Shown here one piece after another: positions 17,448 through 26,817 of a stretch of 64,000 nucleotides of DNA. This stretch comes from Chitinophagaceae bacterium UBA2791 (GTDB lineage: Bacteria > Bacteroidota > Bacteroidia > Chitinophagales > Chitinophagaceae): contig DEHV01000045.1 of NCBI GenBank assembly GCA_002352105.1, positions 31,368 to 95,367 of the forward strand, given 5' to 3'. The notes under the pieces were generated by a model. It was given only the letters and a program-made list of their open reading frames with translations, was not told where the DNA came from and ran no database searches. Each line of letters opens with the position of its first letter. Position 1 is the first letter of the stretch. The translations under genes were made by a program, and so were the position numbers.

Positions 17448-18294
17448 AAAACGAAAAATAGAGATCCTGGTATTATCGGATATCCATCTCGGTTCCTATG
17501 GATGTCATGCCAAGGAACTATTGCATTATCTGAGAAGCGTCAATCCTAAAACTGTCGTGTTAAACGGCGATATCATAGATATCTGGCAATTCAGCAAAAG
17601 ATACTGGCCCAAAAGCCATATGAAAGTGGCGCAGCATATCATGAAATGGGCGAGCAAGGGCAAAAAGATATACTATATCACCGGCAACCACGATGAAATG
17701 CTGCGAAAATTTGCCGGGCTCAGAATGGGATCCCTGTGCATAAAAAACAAGCTGGTCCTGGAACTGAACAACGGGCAGAGAGCATGGTTCTTTCACGGCG
17801 ATGTTTTTGACGTTACCATGGAACATTCCAAATGGCTCGCTAAGCTGGGCGCCATCGGATACGACAGTCTCATCCTGGTAAACAGGTTCGTGAACTTTGT
17901 CTCCGAAAAAATACTAAAGAAAGGAAAGATCTCTCTTTCAAAAAGGATAAAGAACAGCGTAAAATCGGCCATGAAATTCATCAGCAACTTTGAGCAGGCC
18001 TGCGCGGACATAGGGATTGGCAACCACTATGATTATGTTGTTTGCGGGCATATACACCAACCGGAGATCCGTCGCATATCCAATGACGAAGGGAGCATAG
18101 TCTATCTTAACTCGGGCGACTGGATCGAGAACCTGACCGCGCTGGAGTACAATAACGGTCAATGGGAGCTTTATCGTTTTGCCCCAGACGGATTACTGGA
18201 CATGATCCTTAACAAAGAGGATGACGAAAATGAGATGAGCAATGCCGAGCTCTTTAACAAACTGGTAAAGGAATTTAAACTCATGAAACAATGA
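17437..18294 (+). CDS. LpxH-like metallophosphoesterase (UDP-2,3-diacylglucosamine diphosphatase family)
   Basis: 285 residues of calcineurin-like phosphoesterase. The dinuclear metal motifs are in order: SDIHLG (about 13-18), NGDIIDIW (about 44-51), GNHDE (about 84-88) and CGHIHQPE (about 203-210). LpxH enzymes hydrolyse UDP-diacylglucosamine in lipid A synthesis; this family subgroup may act on other nucleotide-linked lipids. It overlaps the following glycosyltransferase by 4 bp (ATGA), which is in turn coupled to a GH1 gene, suggesting a shared glycolipid or envelope-glycan pathway (inference). Confidence 0.85.
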   Translation: MKPEKRKIEILVLSDIHLGSYGCHAKELLHYLRSVNPKTVVLNGDIIDIWQFSKRYWPKSHMKVAQHIMKWASKGKKIYYITGNHDEMLRKFAGLRMGSLCIKNKLVLELNNGQRAWFFHGDVFDVTMEHSKWLAKLGAIGYDSLILVNRFVNFVSEKILKKGKISLSKRIKNSVKSAMKFISNFEQACADIGIGNHYDYVVCGHIHQPEIRRISNDEGSIVYLNSGDWIENLTALEYNNGQWELYRFAPDGLLDMILNKEDDENEMSNAELFNKLVKEFKLMKQ

Positions 18295-19382
18295 AAATAT
18301 TATACGCGATCCAGGCAACCGGAAACGGGCATTTAAGCAGGGCGCGCGATATCGTCCCCATCCTGCAGAAAAAGGGCGAGGTGGATATCCTGGTCAGCGG
18401 CACCGAGGCCGATATTGAACTCCCCTTCGATATTGCCTATCGTTTCAAAGGGTTGAGCTTTATTTTTGGAAAGAAAGGAGGGGTAGATCTCCTGAAGACT
18501 TATAAAAAAAGCCGGTTAAAAAGGCTAATGGCGGAAATCAAAAGCCTGCCGGTCGAGAATTACCATATCGTCATCAGCGATTTTGAACCTGTTTCCTCCT
18601 GGGCCTGTTATTTCAAAAATAAAAAATGCATTTCCCTCAGTCACCAGGCAGGCGTAATCTCCAAAGCAAGCCCGCAGCCGAAACATACCGATCTGCTGGG
18701 CAGGGCGATCCTTCGCCATTACGCGCCGGCGTCTGTCCGGTATGGATTTCATTTTAAGCCCTATGCGGAACATATTTTTACTCCCGTGATCAGAAAACAG
18801 GTGCGCGAAACGGTTCCTGCAAATGAAGGGCATTACACGGTCTACCTTCCTGCTTACAGCGATCAAAAGATCGCCAAAATATTAAATCGTTGCAAGGGCG
18901 TCAAATGGGAGGTTTTCTCCAAACGGATTGAAAAACCGTATACGATCAGGGATATTCATTTTTTCCCAATAAACAATGAAGCCTTTATCAAAAGCATGGC
19001 CAGTTCAGCCGGCGTGTTGTGCGGAGCGGGTTTTGAAACGCCCGCAGAAGCGTTGTACCTTGGGAAAAAACTGATGGTCATTCCCATGAAACATCAGTAT
19101 GAGCAACATTGCAATGCGGCAGCGCTGGAAGAGATGGGGGTCCCGGTACTAAAAAAACTCAAGTCAAAAAAACTCGAACGCATTATCTCCTGGATATGCG
19201 CTTCGACGACCATCCAGGTCGACTACCCGGACAATACCGAAAAAATCATCGACCAGGTCTTATCCCATCATCGCGAAGAAATACAAAAAGAAGCTTTCAC
19301 CCGCGCCGATGTTTCAGCGAATACATTCAGATCTCTAACGCTTAAGAAGATACTCTCCCGGTTAGCCGGCCAACACAGATGA
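18291..19382 (+). CDS. GT-B glycosyltransferase (MurG/MGDG-synthase-like family)
   Basis: 363 residues. The N-terminus MKILYAIQATGNGHLSRARDIV is the GxGH-type acceptor-side loop of GT-B enzymes. The C-terminal half holds the donor-binding segment CGAGFETPAEALYLGKKLMVIPMKHQYEQ (read at about 244-272). No membrane helix is present, so it is cytosolic or membrane-associated. Members transfer sugars from UDP donors to lipid or glycan acceptors. ATGA overlaps at both ends tie it to the LpxH-like and GH1 genes. Confidence 0.83.
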   Translation: MKILYAIQATGNGHLSRARDIVPILQKKGEVDILVSGTEADIELPFDIAYRFKGLSFIFGKKGGVDLLKTYKKSRLKRLMAEIKSLPVENYHIVISDFEPVSSWACYFKNKKCISLSHQAGVISKASPQPKHTDLLGRAILRHYAPASVRYGFHFKPYAEHIFTPVIRKQVRETVPANEGHYTVYLPAYSDQKIAKILNRCKGVKWEVFSKRIEKPYTIRDIHFFPINNEAFIKSMASSAGVLCGAGFETPAEALYLGKKLMVIPMKHQYEQHCNAAALEEMGVPVLKKLKSKKLERIISWICASTTIQVDYPDNTEKIIDQVLSHHREEIQKEAFTRADVSANTFRSLTLKKILSRLAGQHR

Positions 19383-20722
19383 TCGCCATTTCAAGAGCAG
19401 ATTTTGGAAAGGATTTTAACTGGGGCGTATCCACGGCCGCTTACCAGATAGAAGGAGCCTATCAGAAAGATGGGAAAGGTCTTTCTATCTGGGACCTTTT
19501 CACCCGGAAAAAAGGCAGGATCGCCAATAATGAAAACGCCAATATTGCTTGCGATTTCTACCATCGCTACGCCAACGACCTGGCGTTGATGCGATCAATG
19601 CATATTCCCCACTATCGCTTTTCCCTATCCTGGAGCAGGATATTCCCGGCAGGAACAGGCCCCGTCAATAATGCCGGCGTAGATTTTTATAACCGGGTGA
19701 TCGATTTCTGCCTCGAACTGGAAATTACGCCCTGGATAACCTTGTACCACTGGGACCTGCCTTATGAACTGGAGAAAAAAGGAGGATGGGTAAACAGGGA
19801 GATCGTCAATTGGTTCTGTGAATACGTTCAGTTCTGCATCCGCCATTTCGGCGACCGCGTAAAGAACTGGATCGTATTGAATGAGCCCATGGCATTTACC
19901 GGAGCCGGTTATTTTCTAGGCGTTCATGCTCCCGGCAAAAAAGGATTGTCTAATTTCCTGGCCGCCGCCCATCATGCGTCGCTCTGCCAGGCGGAGGGCG
20001 GGCGTTTGATCAGATCGGAAAGCGCCGGCTTTACAATAGGAAGTTCTTTTTCCTGCTCCGTTGTTTCACCCCTATCCACAACCGAACAGGATATCCTCGC
20101 CGCGCAAAAAGTAGATGCGCTTCTCAACAAGGTCTTCATTGAGCCTTTGCTAGGGCTGGGATACCCCTTCAAAACATTAAAGATCCTTGAACGCATGGAA
20201 CCCTTCGTAAAAAACGGCGACGAACAAAAGCAGGCGTTTGAAATGGATTTTATCGGCATACAACACTATACCCGGGAAGTGGTCATGCATTCCTATCTGT
20301 CGCCCTTTCTTCAAGCCAAAATCGTAAAGGCCAATGAACGGCTGCAAGCTACTACCCTGATGAATTGGGAGATCTATCCCCAAGGCATGTATCAGATCCT
20401 GCGTCAGTTTTGGAATTACGGAAAGATCAGGGAGTTAATCATTACCGAAAACGGCGCCGCATTCCCCGACCAGGTGGAAAACGGATCCGTTAACGATCTT
20501 CAAAGAACAGAATACCTTCAGCGTTACCTCTCCTACGTGCTAAAAGCAAAAAATGAAGGCATTAATGTGAATGGCTATTTTGTGTGGAGCTTCACCGATA
20601 ACTTCGAATGGGCTGAAGGGTATCGCCCCAGGTTCGGATTGGTATACGTGGATTTTCTCACTCAAAAACGCATGGTGAAGGCCTCGGGACGATGGTACAG
20701 CCATTTCCTCCGTCATTCATGA
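19379..20722 (+). CDS. Glycoside hydrolase family 1 beta-glucosidase
   Basis: 447 residues, standard GH1 length. The N-terminal signature FNWGVSTAAYQIEGAY is at about 13-28; the acid/base Glu169 lies in LNEP and the nucleophile Glu357 in ITENG. YFVWSFTDNFEWAEGY near the end forms the aglycone site. There is no signal peptide, so it acts in the cytosol on beta-glucosides or related disaccharides. It overlaps the upstream glycosyltransferase by 4 bp, an unusual partnership for a GH1 enzyme. Confidence 0.93.
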   Translation: MIAISRADFGKDFNWGVSTAAYQIEGAYQKDGKGLSIWDLFTRKKGRIANNENANIACDFYHRYANDLALMRSMHIPHYRFSLSWSRIFPAGTGPVNNAGVDFYNRVIDFCLELEITPWITLYHWDLPYELEKKGGWVNREIVNWFCEYVQFCIRHFGDRVKNWIVLNEPMAFTGAGYFLGVHAPGKKGLSNFLAAAHHASLCQAEGGRLIRSESAGFTIGSSFSCSVVSPLSTTEQDILAAQKVDALLNKVFIEPLLGLGYPFKTLKILERMEPFVKNGDEQKQAFEMDFIGIQHYTREVVMHSYLSPFLQAKIVKANERLQATTLMNWEIYPQGMYQILRQFWNYGKIRELIITENGAAFPDQVENGSVNDLQRTEYLQRYLSYVLKAKNEGINVNGYFVWSFTDNFEWAEGYRPRFGLVYVDFLTQKRMVKASGRWYSHFLRHS

Positions 20723-20757
20723 CGCGAACCACTGTATGCTGCAAGACGGGATAACTG

Positions 20758-22230
20758 TTATTTCCCGATGGTATATTTCGCTTCTTCGGTAATTCCCTTC
20801 CAGTTATCTGTCCGGAAAGGAGAAGCGGGAAAACCTTCCTTATTGTACAGGTTGACCTCGGGCATATCGTCGGCCCAGCCATACCTGACGGCAACGGGGC
20901 TGGCAATACCGTCGTGGTATACGACCACCTGGTTGTTCTCTATAAGCGCTTTTGCATACTGAAAGCGTTGGTCGGCTCCGGCAATCTCAAATCCCTTCAG
21001 GTACCCGTATTTGTCCTTTATCATAAATCCATTGGCGGCATGGGAAAAATTCAACTTTATTTTATTGCCTTCCACCTGCATGGACTGGTATATCGGACCG
21101 CTGTACTCCCTGCTCAAGCCATAGTCATCGTTTAGCGCTATCGCCGCCAGCCGGGCGCCGACATCCTGCTTGTTCCGGGGATGAATATCATTTGAAACGC
21201 CTATGTCCATGGTTACCGCCATGCCCGTGTTGGGAAGGCCAAGCGTTAACGTTTGCGCCTCTCTAAGTTCCGCCCAGGAACTGCCAACGGCGCTGTTGCC
21301 ATTCCTTGCCGCGTAGCTGGCCAACTGCACAAAATAAAAGGGAAAATCGCCCTGACCCCAACGATCCCTCCAATCCCTGATCATTAAGGGAAATGCCTTT
21401 CTGTATTGAAAGGCGCGCATAGCGTTGCTTTCGCCCTGGTACCAGATAGCGCCCTTGATGGCAAAGGGGATCAACGGGTTGATCATCCCGTTAAACAGTA
21501 TGGCAGGATAACTATTAGGGCTAACCGGTTTCCCTTCTTTTTCCGCGGCGGCCTGCTTGTCGGCAAAGCTTACTTCTCCAAAAAGGTTCTTAAACTCATC
21601 GGAGTTTTCAAAAGCCTCCCTGCTGGTCCAGGCTTCTATTATAGTGCCGCCCCATGAAGTATTGATCAGTCCTATCGGAACATTTAATTCCTGGAATAGC
21701 TTCCTGGCGAAGAAATAGCCCACAGCCGTAAAGTCGCCGACATGATCAGGGTTCGATACCTTCCATTCGCCTGCCGGGAAATCCCTGGCCGGTTCTCCTG
21801 CGATGGTGCGTTGAACCTTTATCTGCCGGATCAGCGGATAGTCTGACGCCGCAATCTCTTTTTCCGCGCTGTCGCTGTTCTTTACCGGCCATTCCATATT
21901 GGATTGACCCGAACAGATCCACACTTCCCCCACCAGCACATTGTCCAGCGTGATCGCATTCTTGCCTTTAACGATAAGTTGGTAAGGACCTCCCGCAGCC
22001 TCCTGCTTAAGACTAAGGCGCCAGGAGCCGTCCTTGCCTGCCTTTGTTTTAACCGTCTGCCGGTTAAACTGTACAGTGATCCTTTCGCCGGGATCGGCCC
22101 AACCCCATACCGGGATGGACTGGTTTCTTTGCAACACCATATTGCTCCCGAAGATCCTGGGCAGCGTAACATCGGCCATAGCCAGAAAAGAACAGCAAGC
22201 AAAGGTTAGAAACAGCGATATCTTTCTCAT
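20758..22230 (-). CDS. Sialate O-acetylesterase-like SGNH hydrolase, exported
   Basis: 490 residues. A signal peptide (MRKISLFLTFACCSFLAMA) precedes a beta-rich N-terminal domain (LPRIFGSNMVLQR) typical of the SASA family. The catalytic Ser110 is in SGQSNMEW (107-114), with the partner DIHPRNKQDVG near residue 365 supplying Asp and His. Members remove O-acetyl groups from sialic acids or other acetylated glycans in the periplasm. It is convergent with the GH1 gene with a 35-bp gap. Confidence 0.9.
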   Translation of the reverse strand: MRKISLFLTFACCSFLAMADVTLPRIFGSNMVLQRNQSIPVWGWADPGERITVQFNRQTVKTKAGKDGSWRLSLKQEAAGGPYQLIVKGKNAITLDNVLVGEVWICSGQSNMEWPVKNSDSAEKEIAASDYPLIRQIKVQRTIAGEPARDFPAGEWKVSNPDHVGDFTAVGYFFARKLFQELNVPIGLINTSWGGTIIEAWTSREAFENSDEFKNLFGEVSFADKQAAAEKEGKPVSPNSYPAILFNGMINPLIPFAIKGAIWYQGESNAMRAFQYRKAFPLMIRDWRDRWGQGDFPFYFVQLASYAARNGNSAVGSSWAELREAQTLTLGLPNTGMAVTMDIGVSNDIHPRNKQDVGARLAAIALNDDYGLSREYSGPIYQSMQVEGNKIKLNFSHAANGFMIKDKYGYLKGFEIAGADQRFQYAKALIENNQVVVYHDGIASPVAVRYGWADDMPEVNLYNKEGFPASPFRTDNWKGITEEAKYTIGK

Positions 22231-22370
22231 TTTATATTGACTATTTTATAAACATTATTTCCGGCGATGCGCGCATTGCTTGTCTTTAAAACTCCGCAAC
22301 GCCATGCCAAGCGCATCCGCTTAGCCGGAATAAAATTATAGGGATTTATCTGTTTACGAAAAGAAATTTT

Positions 22371-23360
22371 TCAGGAACCGTTCACCACATTGATGGGCGC
22401 GCCCTGCATAAAAGCGATTACATTTTCGAGGGTAGATTGCATCATCCTCCGTCTCGCCTCATAGCTTACCCAGGCAATATGAGGAGTGATGATACATTGC
22501 GGTATCCCGATCAGGGGATGATCAGGCGGAGGCGGTTCCATGCTCAATACGTCCAGCGCGGCGCCGGCAATGGTCTTATTCCGCAACGCCTTGGCAAGGT
22601 CTTGCTCATTGATAAGCTGCCCCCTGGAAGTATTCACCAGGAATGCCGTCGGCTTCATCAGCGAAAGCAGCCTTTCATTAATGAATCCCTCATTGTCCTT
22701 TGTAAGCGGGCAATGAACGGAAATAAAATCGCTTTGCGCAAACAATTCTTCCAATCCTACCTGCTCGCCGTCGCCGTCCCTGGGAGACCGGTTATAATAG
22801 ATCAGTTTCATGCCGAAAGCGGCCGCTATCCTTGCCGTTTGCCGGCCGATCCGGCCGAAACCGATTAGCCCCAGCGTTTTGCCGGCGAGTTCCATAATAG
22901 GAGAAAGCGTATAACACCAGTCGTCCGATCTCGACCAATCGCCGGCGCGCACGCTTTGTTCATGGAGGCCCACGCGGTTGGACAGCTCCAGTATCAGCGC
23001 AAAACAATGCTGCGCCACAGAATCTGTTCCATATACCGGCACGTTACAAACGACAACGCCGTTTTTTGTCGCCGCCTCCGTATCGATTATATTATAACCC
23101 GTAGCTGTAACCGCAATTAACCGGAGGTTTTCAGCCGCCCTGATCGTTTCTTCGTTTATGGGCGTCTTATTGGTGATGATCACCGAGGCGTCCTTGCAGC
23201 GCGCCGTGATCTCGGCCAGGGGGGTTCGGTCATGGTAGCGGATCTTTCCCAACTTGAAAAATGGCTCCCAGCTCAGGTCTCCGGGGTTGAGGGTATACCC
23301 GTCGGTAATGACGATCTGCGGCTCCGCGATGGAGATATCCGATGAAAGGTTTTTGTTCAT
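22371..23360 (-). CDS. D-2-hydroxyacid dehydrogenase
   Basis: 329 residues. The Rossmann dinucleotide loop GLIGFGRIG is at 164-172. The catalytic triad motifs of the family are seen: NTSRGQLI (Arg), LSMEPPPPDHPL (Glu) and PHIAWVSYEAR (His). The PPPPDHPLI and VTATGYNIID blocks resemble the glycerate/hydroxypyruvate reductase branch. It reduces a 2-keto acid with NAD(P)H. It lies divergent from the altronate dehydratase-like gene, which would fit sugar-acid metabolism (inference). Confidence 0.9.
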   Translation of the reverse strand: MNKNLSSDISIAEPQIVITDGYTLNPGDLSWEPFFKLGKIRYHDRTPLAEITARCKDASVIITNKTPINEETIRAAENLRLIAVTATGYNIIDTEAATKNGVVVCNVPVYGTDSVAQHCFALILELSNRVGLHEQSVRAGDWSRSDDWCYTLSPIMELAGKTLGLIGFGRIGRQTARIAAAFGMKLIYYNRSPRDGDGEQVGLEELFAQSDFISVHCPLTKDNEGFINERLLSLMKPTAFLVNTSRGQLINEQDLAKALRNKTIAGAALDVLSMEPPPPDHPLIGIPQCIITPHIAWVSYEARRRMMQSTLENVIAFMQGAPINVVNGS

Positions 23361-23568
23361 TTACAGTCTATTTTAACAGTTTCTTATGCGCCGCCTGCGA
23401 GGTTGACTTGCCCTGGATAAGGCGGACGTATTCCGGGCGCCCTGAAGGTATTGATTTATTCTTCAATCGATGCAGACTGCCTGTCCTGGCGGGCTGAAAT
23501 ACATGCAACATAAATAAAATATATCGCAATCGTATGCAACGCCCCTGGGGTTTCCGGCAAGAAGTGAG

Positions 23569-23576
23569 TATCTTTG
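23569..23576 (+). promoter_or_regulatory. TAnnTTTG promoter element for the UxaA-like gene
   Basis: A perfect TATCTTTG lies 35 bp before the ATG at 23612. The -33 position has no TTG. It implies a transcript start near 23582, which rules out the in-frame codon at 23534 as start. Confidence 0.45.
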
Positions 23577-23611
23577 CGGCGTCAGAGAGAGACAATACCA
23601 AACAAACACAT

Positions 23612-25264
23612 ATGCAGACGAAAACATTAAAAATACATCCGGGCGACAATATTGAAGTGGCGCTAACCACCCTGGAGAAAGGGACAGTGGTCCAAAATGG
23701 CGGCGCGCCATTCGAGCTGTTAGATAAAATACCTGCAAAACATAAGTTCGCCGCTACAGATTTAAACGAAGGCGACGAGCTGATCATGTATGGCGTATTG
23801 GTAGGAAAAGCCTTGCAACCGATCCCCAAGGGAACCCTGATCCATACCAGGAACATTACGCACGCTTCGGATAGTTACGAACTGGGAGAACGGAAACTGG
23901 ATTGGAACAAACCCGATATTTCCAAATGGAAGGATCGTACTTTTATGGGCTACCACCGCGCCGACGGCTCCGTGGGCACAGGCAATTACTGGCTTGTCAT
24001 CCCCCTGGTTTTCTGTGAAAACAGGAACGTGGATACCCTGCAGGAAGCCTTCCTGAAATCATTGGGGTATCAACCCAAGATCTCTCCCTACGAATCTTAT
24101 GTAAACAAACTGCTGGAGATGCTGAAGAACGGGAAGGAAAATGAGATATTGTCATTTGAGGTTCCCATGGAAGAACTGGAAGAAAAACCCAGCAGGGTAT
24201 TTCCGAATGTAGACGGCATCAAATTCCTCACCCATTCCATGGGATGCGGAGGCATCCGGCAGGACGCGCAGACGCTCTGCGGGCTGTTGGCCGGCTATGT
24301 TACCCATTCCAATGTGGCGGGCGCTACCGTGCTGAGCCTTGGATGCCAGAATGCCCAGATATCAATATTCCAGGAAGAATTGAAAAAACGCGACCCGAAT
24401 TTTTCAAAGCCGCTATACATACTGGAACAACAGGAAATAGGCAATGAAAAAGAAATGCTGCAGCAAGCCATCAAAAAAACCATTGCGGGTCTTATTATCG
24501 CCAACCGGAATACCCGCGAACCGGCGCCCATCAACAAACTTTGCATCGGGCTGGAATGCGGGGGATCGGACGGATTTTCCGGCATTTCGGCAAACCCTGC
24601 CATAGGATATACTTCCGATATCCTGGTAGCGCTGGGAGGATCGGTTATCTTGTCCGAGTTTCCCGAACTGTGCGGAGTAGAGCAGGAACTGAGCGACCGC
24701 TGCGTTTCTAAGGAAATTGCCGGCAGGTTCCTGCAACTGATGAAAACCTATGCCGACCGCGCAGAAGCCGCCGGTTCGGGATTCTATGCCAACCCTTCCC
24801 CCGGAAATATTAAGGACGGACTGATCACCGACGCCATGAAATCGGCCGGCGCGGCCCGGAAAGGCGGCTCATCGCCCGTTGCAGACGTGCTGGACTATCC
24901 CGAAAAAGTAGCCAAACCCGGGCTGAACCTATTGTGCACTCCCGGTGGAGACGTGGAGTCTACCACCGCAGAAGTAGGCTCGGGAGCAAATATCGTGCTG
25001 TTCACCACGGGCCTGGGCACTCCCACCGGCAACCCGATCACGCCTGTTATCAAATTGTCTTCTAACACCGCGCTATACCAGAAAATGAATGATATCATTG
25101 ATATTGATACCGGCGGCATCATTGCCGGCACAGAAACCATCGAACAGGCGGGAGAGAGAATACTGGACTATGTGATACGGGTGGCCAGCGGCGAGATACA
25201 GGCCAAGGCAGACCTGCTGGATCAGAATGATTTTATACCCTGGAAAAGAGGCATCTCTTTATAA
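23612..25264 (+). CDS. UxaA-family altronate dehydratase-like protein (SAF + dehydratase fusion)
   Basis: 550 residues from the ATG at 23612. The first ~90 residues are a SAF domain (KIHPGDNIEVALTTLEKG; the family's UxaA N-terminal module). The rest is the UxaA dehydratase domain with GYHRADGSVGTGNYW, THSMGCGGIRQDAQ, LGLECGGSDGFSGISANP, and late Cys/Gly motifs that in this family hold an Fe-S or metal cofactor. Altronate dehydratase forms 2-keto-3-deoxygluconate; relatives act on galactarate, so the exact sugar acid is open. A TIM-barrel gene follows after 41 bp. Confidence 0.88.
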   Translation: MQTKTLKIHPGDNIEVALTTLEKGTVVQNGGAPFELLDKIPAKHKFAATDLNEGDELIMYGVLVGKALQPIPKGTLIHTRNITHASDSYELGERKLDWNKPDISKWKDRTFMGYHRADGSVGTGNYWLVIPLVFCENRNVDTLQEAFLKSLGYQPKISPYESYVNKLLEMLKNGKENEILSFEVPMEELEEKPSRVFPNVDGIKFLTHSMGCGGIRQDAQTLCGLLAGYVTHSNVAGATVLSLGCQNAQISIFQEELKKRDPNFSKPLYILEQQEIGNEKEMLQQAIKKTIAGLIIANRNTREPAPINKLCIGLECGGSDGFSGISANPAIGYTSDILVALGGSVILSEFPELCGVEQELSDRCVSKEIAGRFLQLMKTYADRAEAAGSGFYANPSPGNIKDGLITDAMKSAGAARKGGSSPVADVLDYPEKVAKPGLNLLCTPGGDVESTTAEVGSGANIVLFTTGLGTPTGNPITPVIKLSSNTALYQKMNDIIDIDTGGIIAGTETIEQAGERILDYVIRVASGEIQAKADLLDQNDFIPWKRGISL

Positions 25265-25305
25265 CCCAACCTGGCGATCCCCTCATCTAACTTAAAAAGC
25301 CCATT

Positions 25306-26256
25306 ATGAACCGTAAAAAATTCCTGCAACATTCTTTTCTTACCGGCGCCTCCGTCGTAACCGGAGGGCTGGCGTCTGCGGCTACGGGTAAGCCCGATAG
25401 CGCTGCGGCGCCGGAGAACATACGGTCTGCCTCCGCAGACAAACCCTTTAACCTTAATTACGCTCCTCACGAGGGGATGTTCCAAAACCTGGCAGGAAAG
25501 GATATCCTTGACCAGATCAGGTTTGCTTATGATAAGGGGTTTCGCAGCATTGAAGACAACGGCATGATGAGCCGCACGCCCGAATTGCAATCCAAGATCG
25601 GCGACCTACTGGCGAAACTAGGCATGACAATGGGGGTATTTGTAGTAGCGTTTGACAATTGGCCCCTGCATACCAGCCTTACTTCAGGCGATAAGGAATG
25701 GAAGGAAAAATTCCTGAATACCTGCCGCGAATCGATAACTGTAGCCAAACGCTGCAACGCCAAATGGATGACCGTCGTTCCGGGCAACTACGACAGAAGC
25801 CTGCCGATGGGCCTTCAAACCGCAAATGTGATCGACGCCTTAAGAAGAGGATGCGATATCGTAGAACCTCATAAGCTCATTTTTGTACTGGAGCCCCTGA
25901 GCGATACGCCTGATCTTTTCCTCCGTTATTCCGACCAGACCTACGCGATCTGCAAGGCCCTGAACCGCCCCTCCTGCAAAATACTTTTTGATATCTACCA
26001 CATGCAACGCAATGAAGGAGATATCATCAACAATATCGACAAATGTTACGATGAAATAGCTTATTTCCAGGTAGGCGACAACCCGGGAAGGAATGAACCG
26101 ACCACCGGGGAGATCAATTACCTGAATATTTTTAAACATATTTACAACAAGGGGTACAGAGACGTATTGGGCATGGAACATGGCCTGTCTCAGAAAGGCA
26201 GGGAAGGAGAACTGGCGCTGGTCAAAGCGTACCGCGAATCGGACAGTTTCAGATAG
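25306..26256 (+). CDS. Exported TIM-barrel protein (hydroxypyruvate isomerase-like / AP-endonuclease 2 fold)
   Basis: 316 residues. The N-terminus MNRKKFLQHSFLTGASVVTG resembles a Tat signal but with R-K rather than a strict twin arginine. The barrel has the metal-site strands: GFRSIEDNGMM, WMTVVPGNYD, FVLEPLSD, ILFDIYHMQRNEGD and AYFQVGDNPGRNEP, ending in LGMEHGLS, as in the Hyi family. Members isomerise keto/aldo sugars or hydroxypyruvate. It follows the UxaA-like gene by 41 bp and is probably co-transcribed. Confidence 0.85.
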   Translation: MNRKKFLQHSFLTGASVVTGGLASAATGKPDSAAAPENIRSASADKPFNLNYAPHEGMFQNLAGKDILDQIRFAYDKGFRSIEDNGMMSRTPELQSKIGDLLAKLGMTMGVFVVAFDNWPLHTSLTSGDKEWKEKFLNTCRESITVAKRCNAKWMTVVPGNYDRSLPMGLQTANVIDALRRGCDIVEPHKLIFVLEPLSDTPDLFLRYSDQTYAICKALNRPSCKILFDIYHMQRNEGDIINNIDKCYDEIAYFQVGDNPGRNEPTTGEINYLNIFKHIYNKGYRDVLGMEHGLSQKGREGELALVKAYRESDSFR

Positions 26257-26303
26257 GCCCTGATCATATCCGGCGACATCACTCAAATCAACAGCAGAAT
26301 AGC

Positions 26304-26762
26304 ATGGCATTGTTAGAAAAGCAATTGGTAGTTAAAAGATCCTCTATCCCGGGTTCGGGAAAGGGGTTGTTCTCAAAAAAGCCTATCCCTAAAGGAACGC
26401 GCATTGTGGAATATAAAGGCAAGGTATCTACCTGGAAGGAGGCCGATCACCGCGACGGCTCCAACGGATATATTTACTATATAAAAAGAAACCGCGTCAT
26501 AGACGCGCTGCCGTATAAGTCGGCCCTGGGGCGTTATGCCAATGACGCCAGGGGAATAAAGAAAGTGAAGGGGCTGACCAACAACTCAGCCTACGTGGAG
26601 GATAACGGGCGCGTATACATTGAATCCAAGAAGGATATTCCCGCTAACGGCGAGATACTGGTGGGATACGGCAAGGAGTACTGGGACGTGATCCGCCACA
26701 ATACCCCCATCTGGGAGAAAGAAAAAAAGGAAGCCGCCGCTAGAAAAAGAAAAAGGAAATAG
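26304..26762 (+). CDS. SET-domain protein-lysine methyltransferase-like protein
   Basis: 152 residues, essentially one SET domain. Seen: KRSSIPGSGKGLFSKKPIPKG (opening strand), NGYIYYIKR, GRYANDARG in place of the usual RFxNHSCxPN, NNSAYVE and the closing EILVGYGKEYW, which corresponds to the catalytic Tyr segment. No signal peptide. The C-terminus is a Lys/Arg-rich tail (AAARKRKRK). SET proteins methylate lysines with SAM; bacterial substrates are mostly unknown. The gene is 47 bp after the TIM-barrel gene. Confidence 0.85.
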   Translation: MALLEKQLVVKRSSIPGSGKGLFSKKPIPKGTRIVEYKGKVSTWKEADHRDGSNGYIYYIKRNRVIDALPYKSALGRYANDARGIKKVKGLTNNSAYVEDNGRVYIESKKDIPANGEILVGYGKEYWDVIRHNTPIWEKEKKEAAARKRKRK

Positions 26763-26817
26763 CGGGGGCTCCCTGATTTCAACCGGTTATCACAAGCAAA
26801 TAAGACTACCCGCCTGT

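Noticed and set aside
23534..23611. N-terminal extension of the UxaA-like gene
   Set aside because: It lies across the TATCTTTG promoter element and adds sequence foreign to the family.
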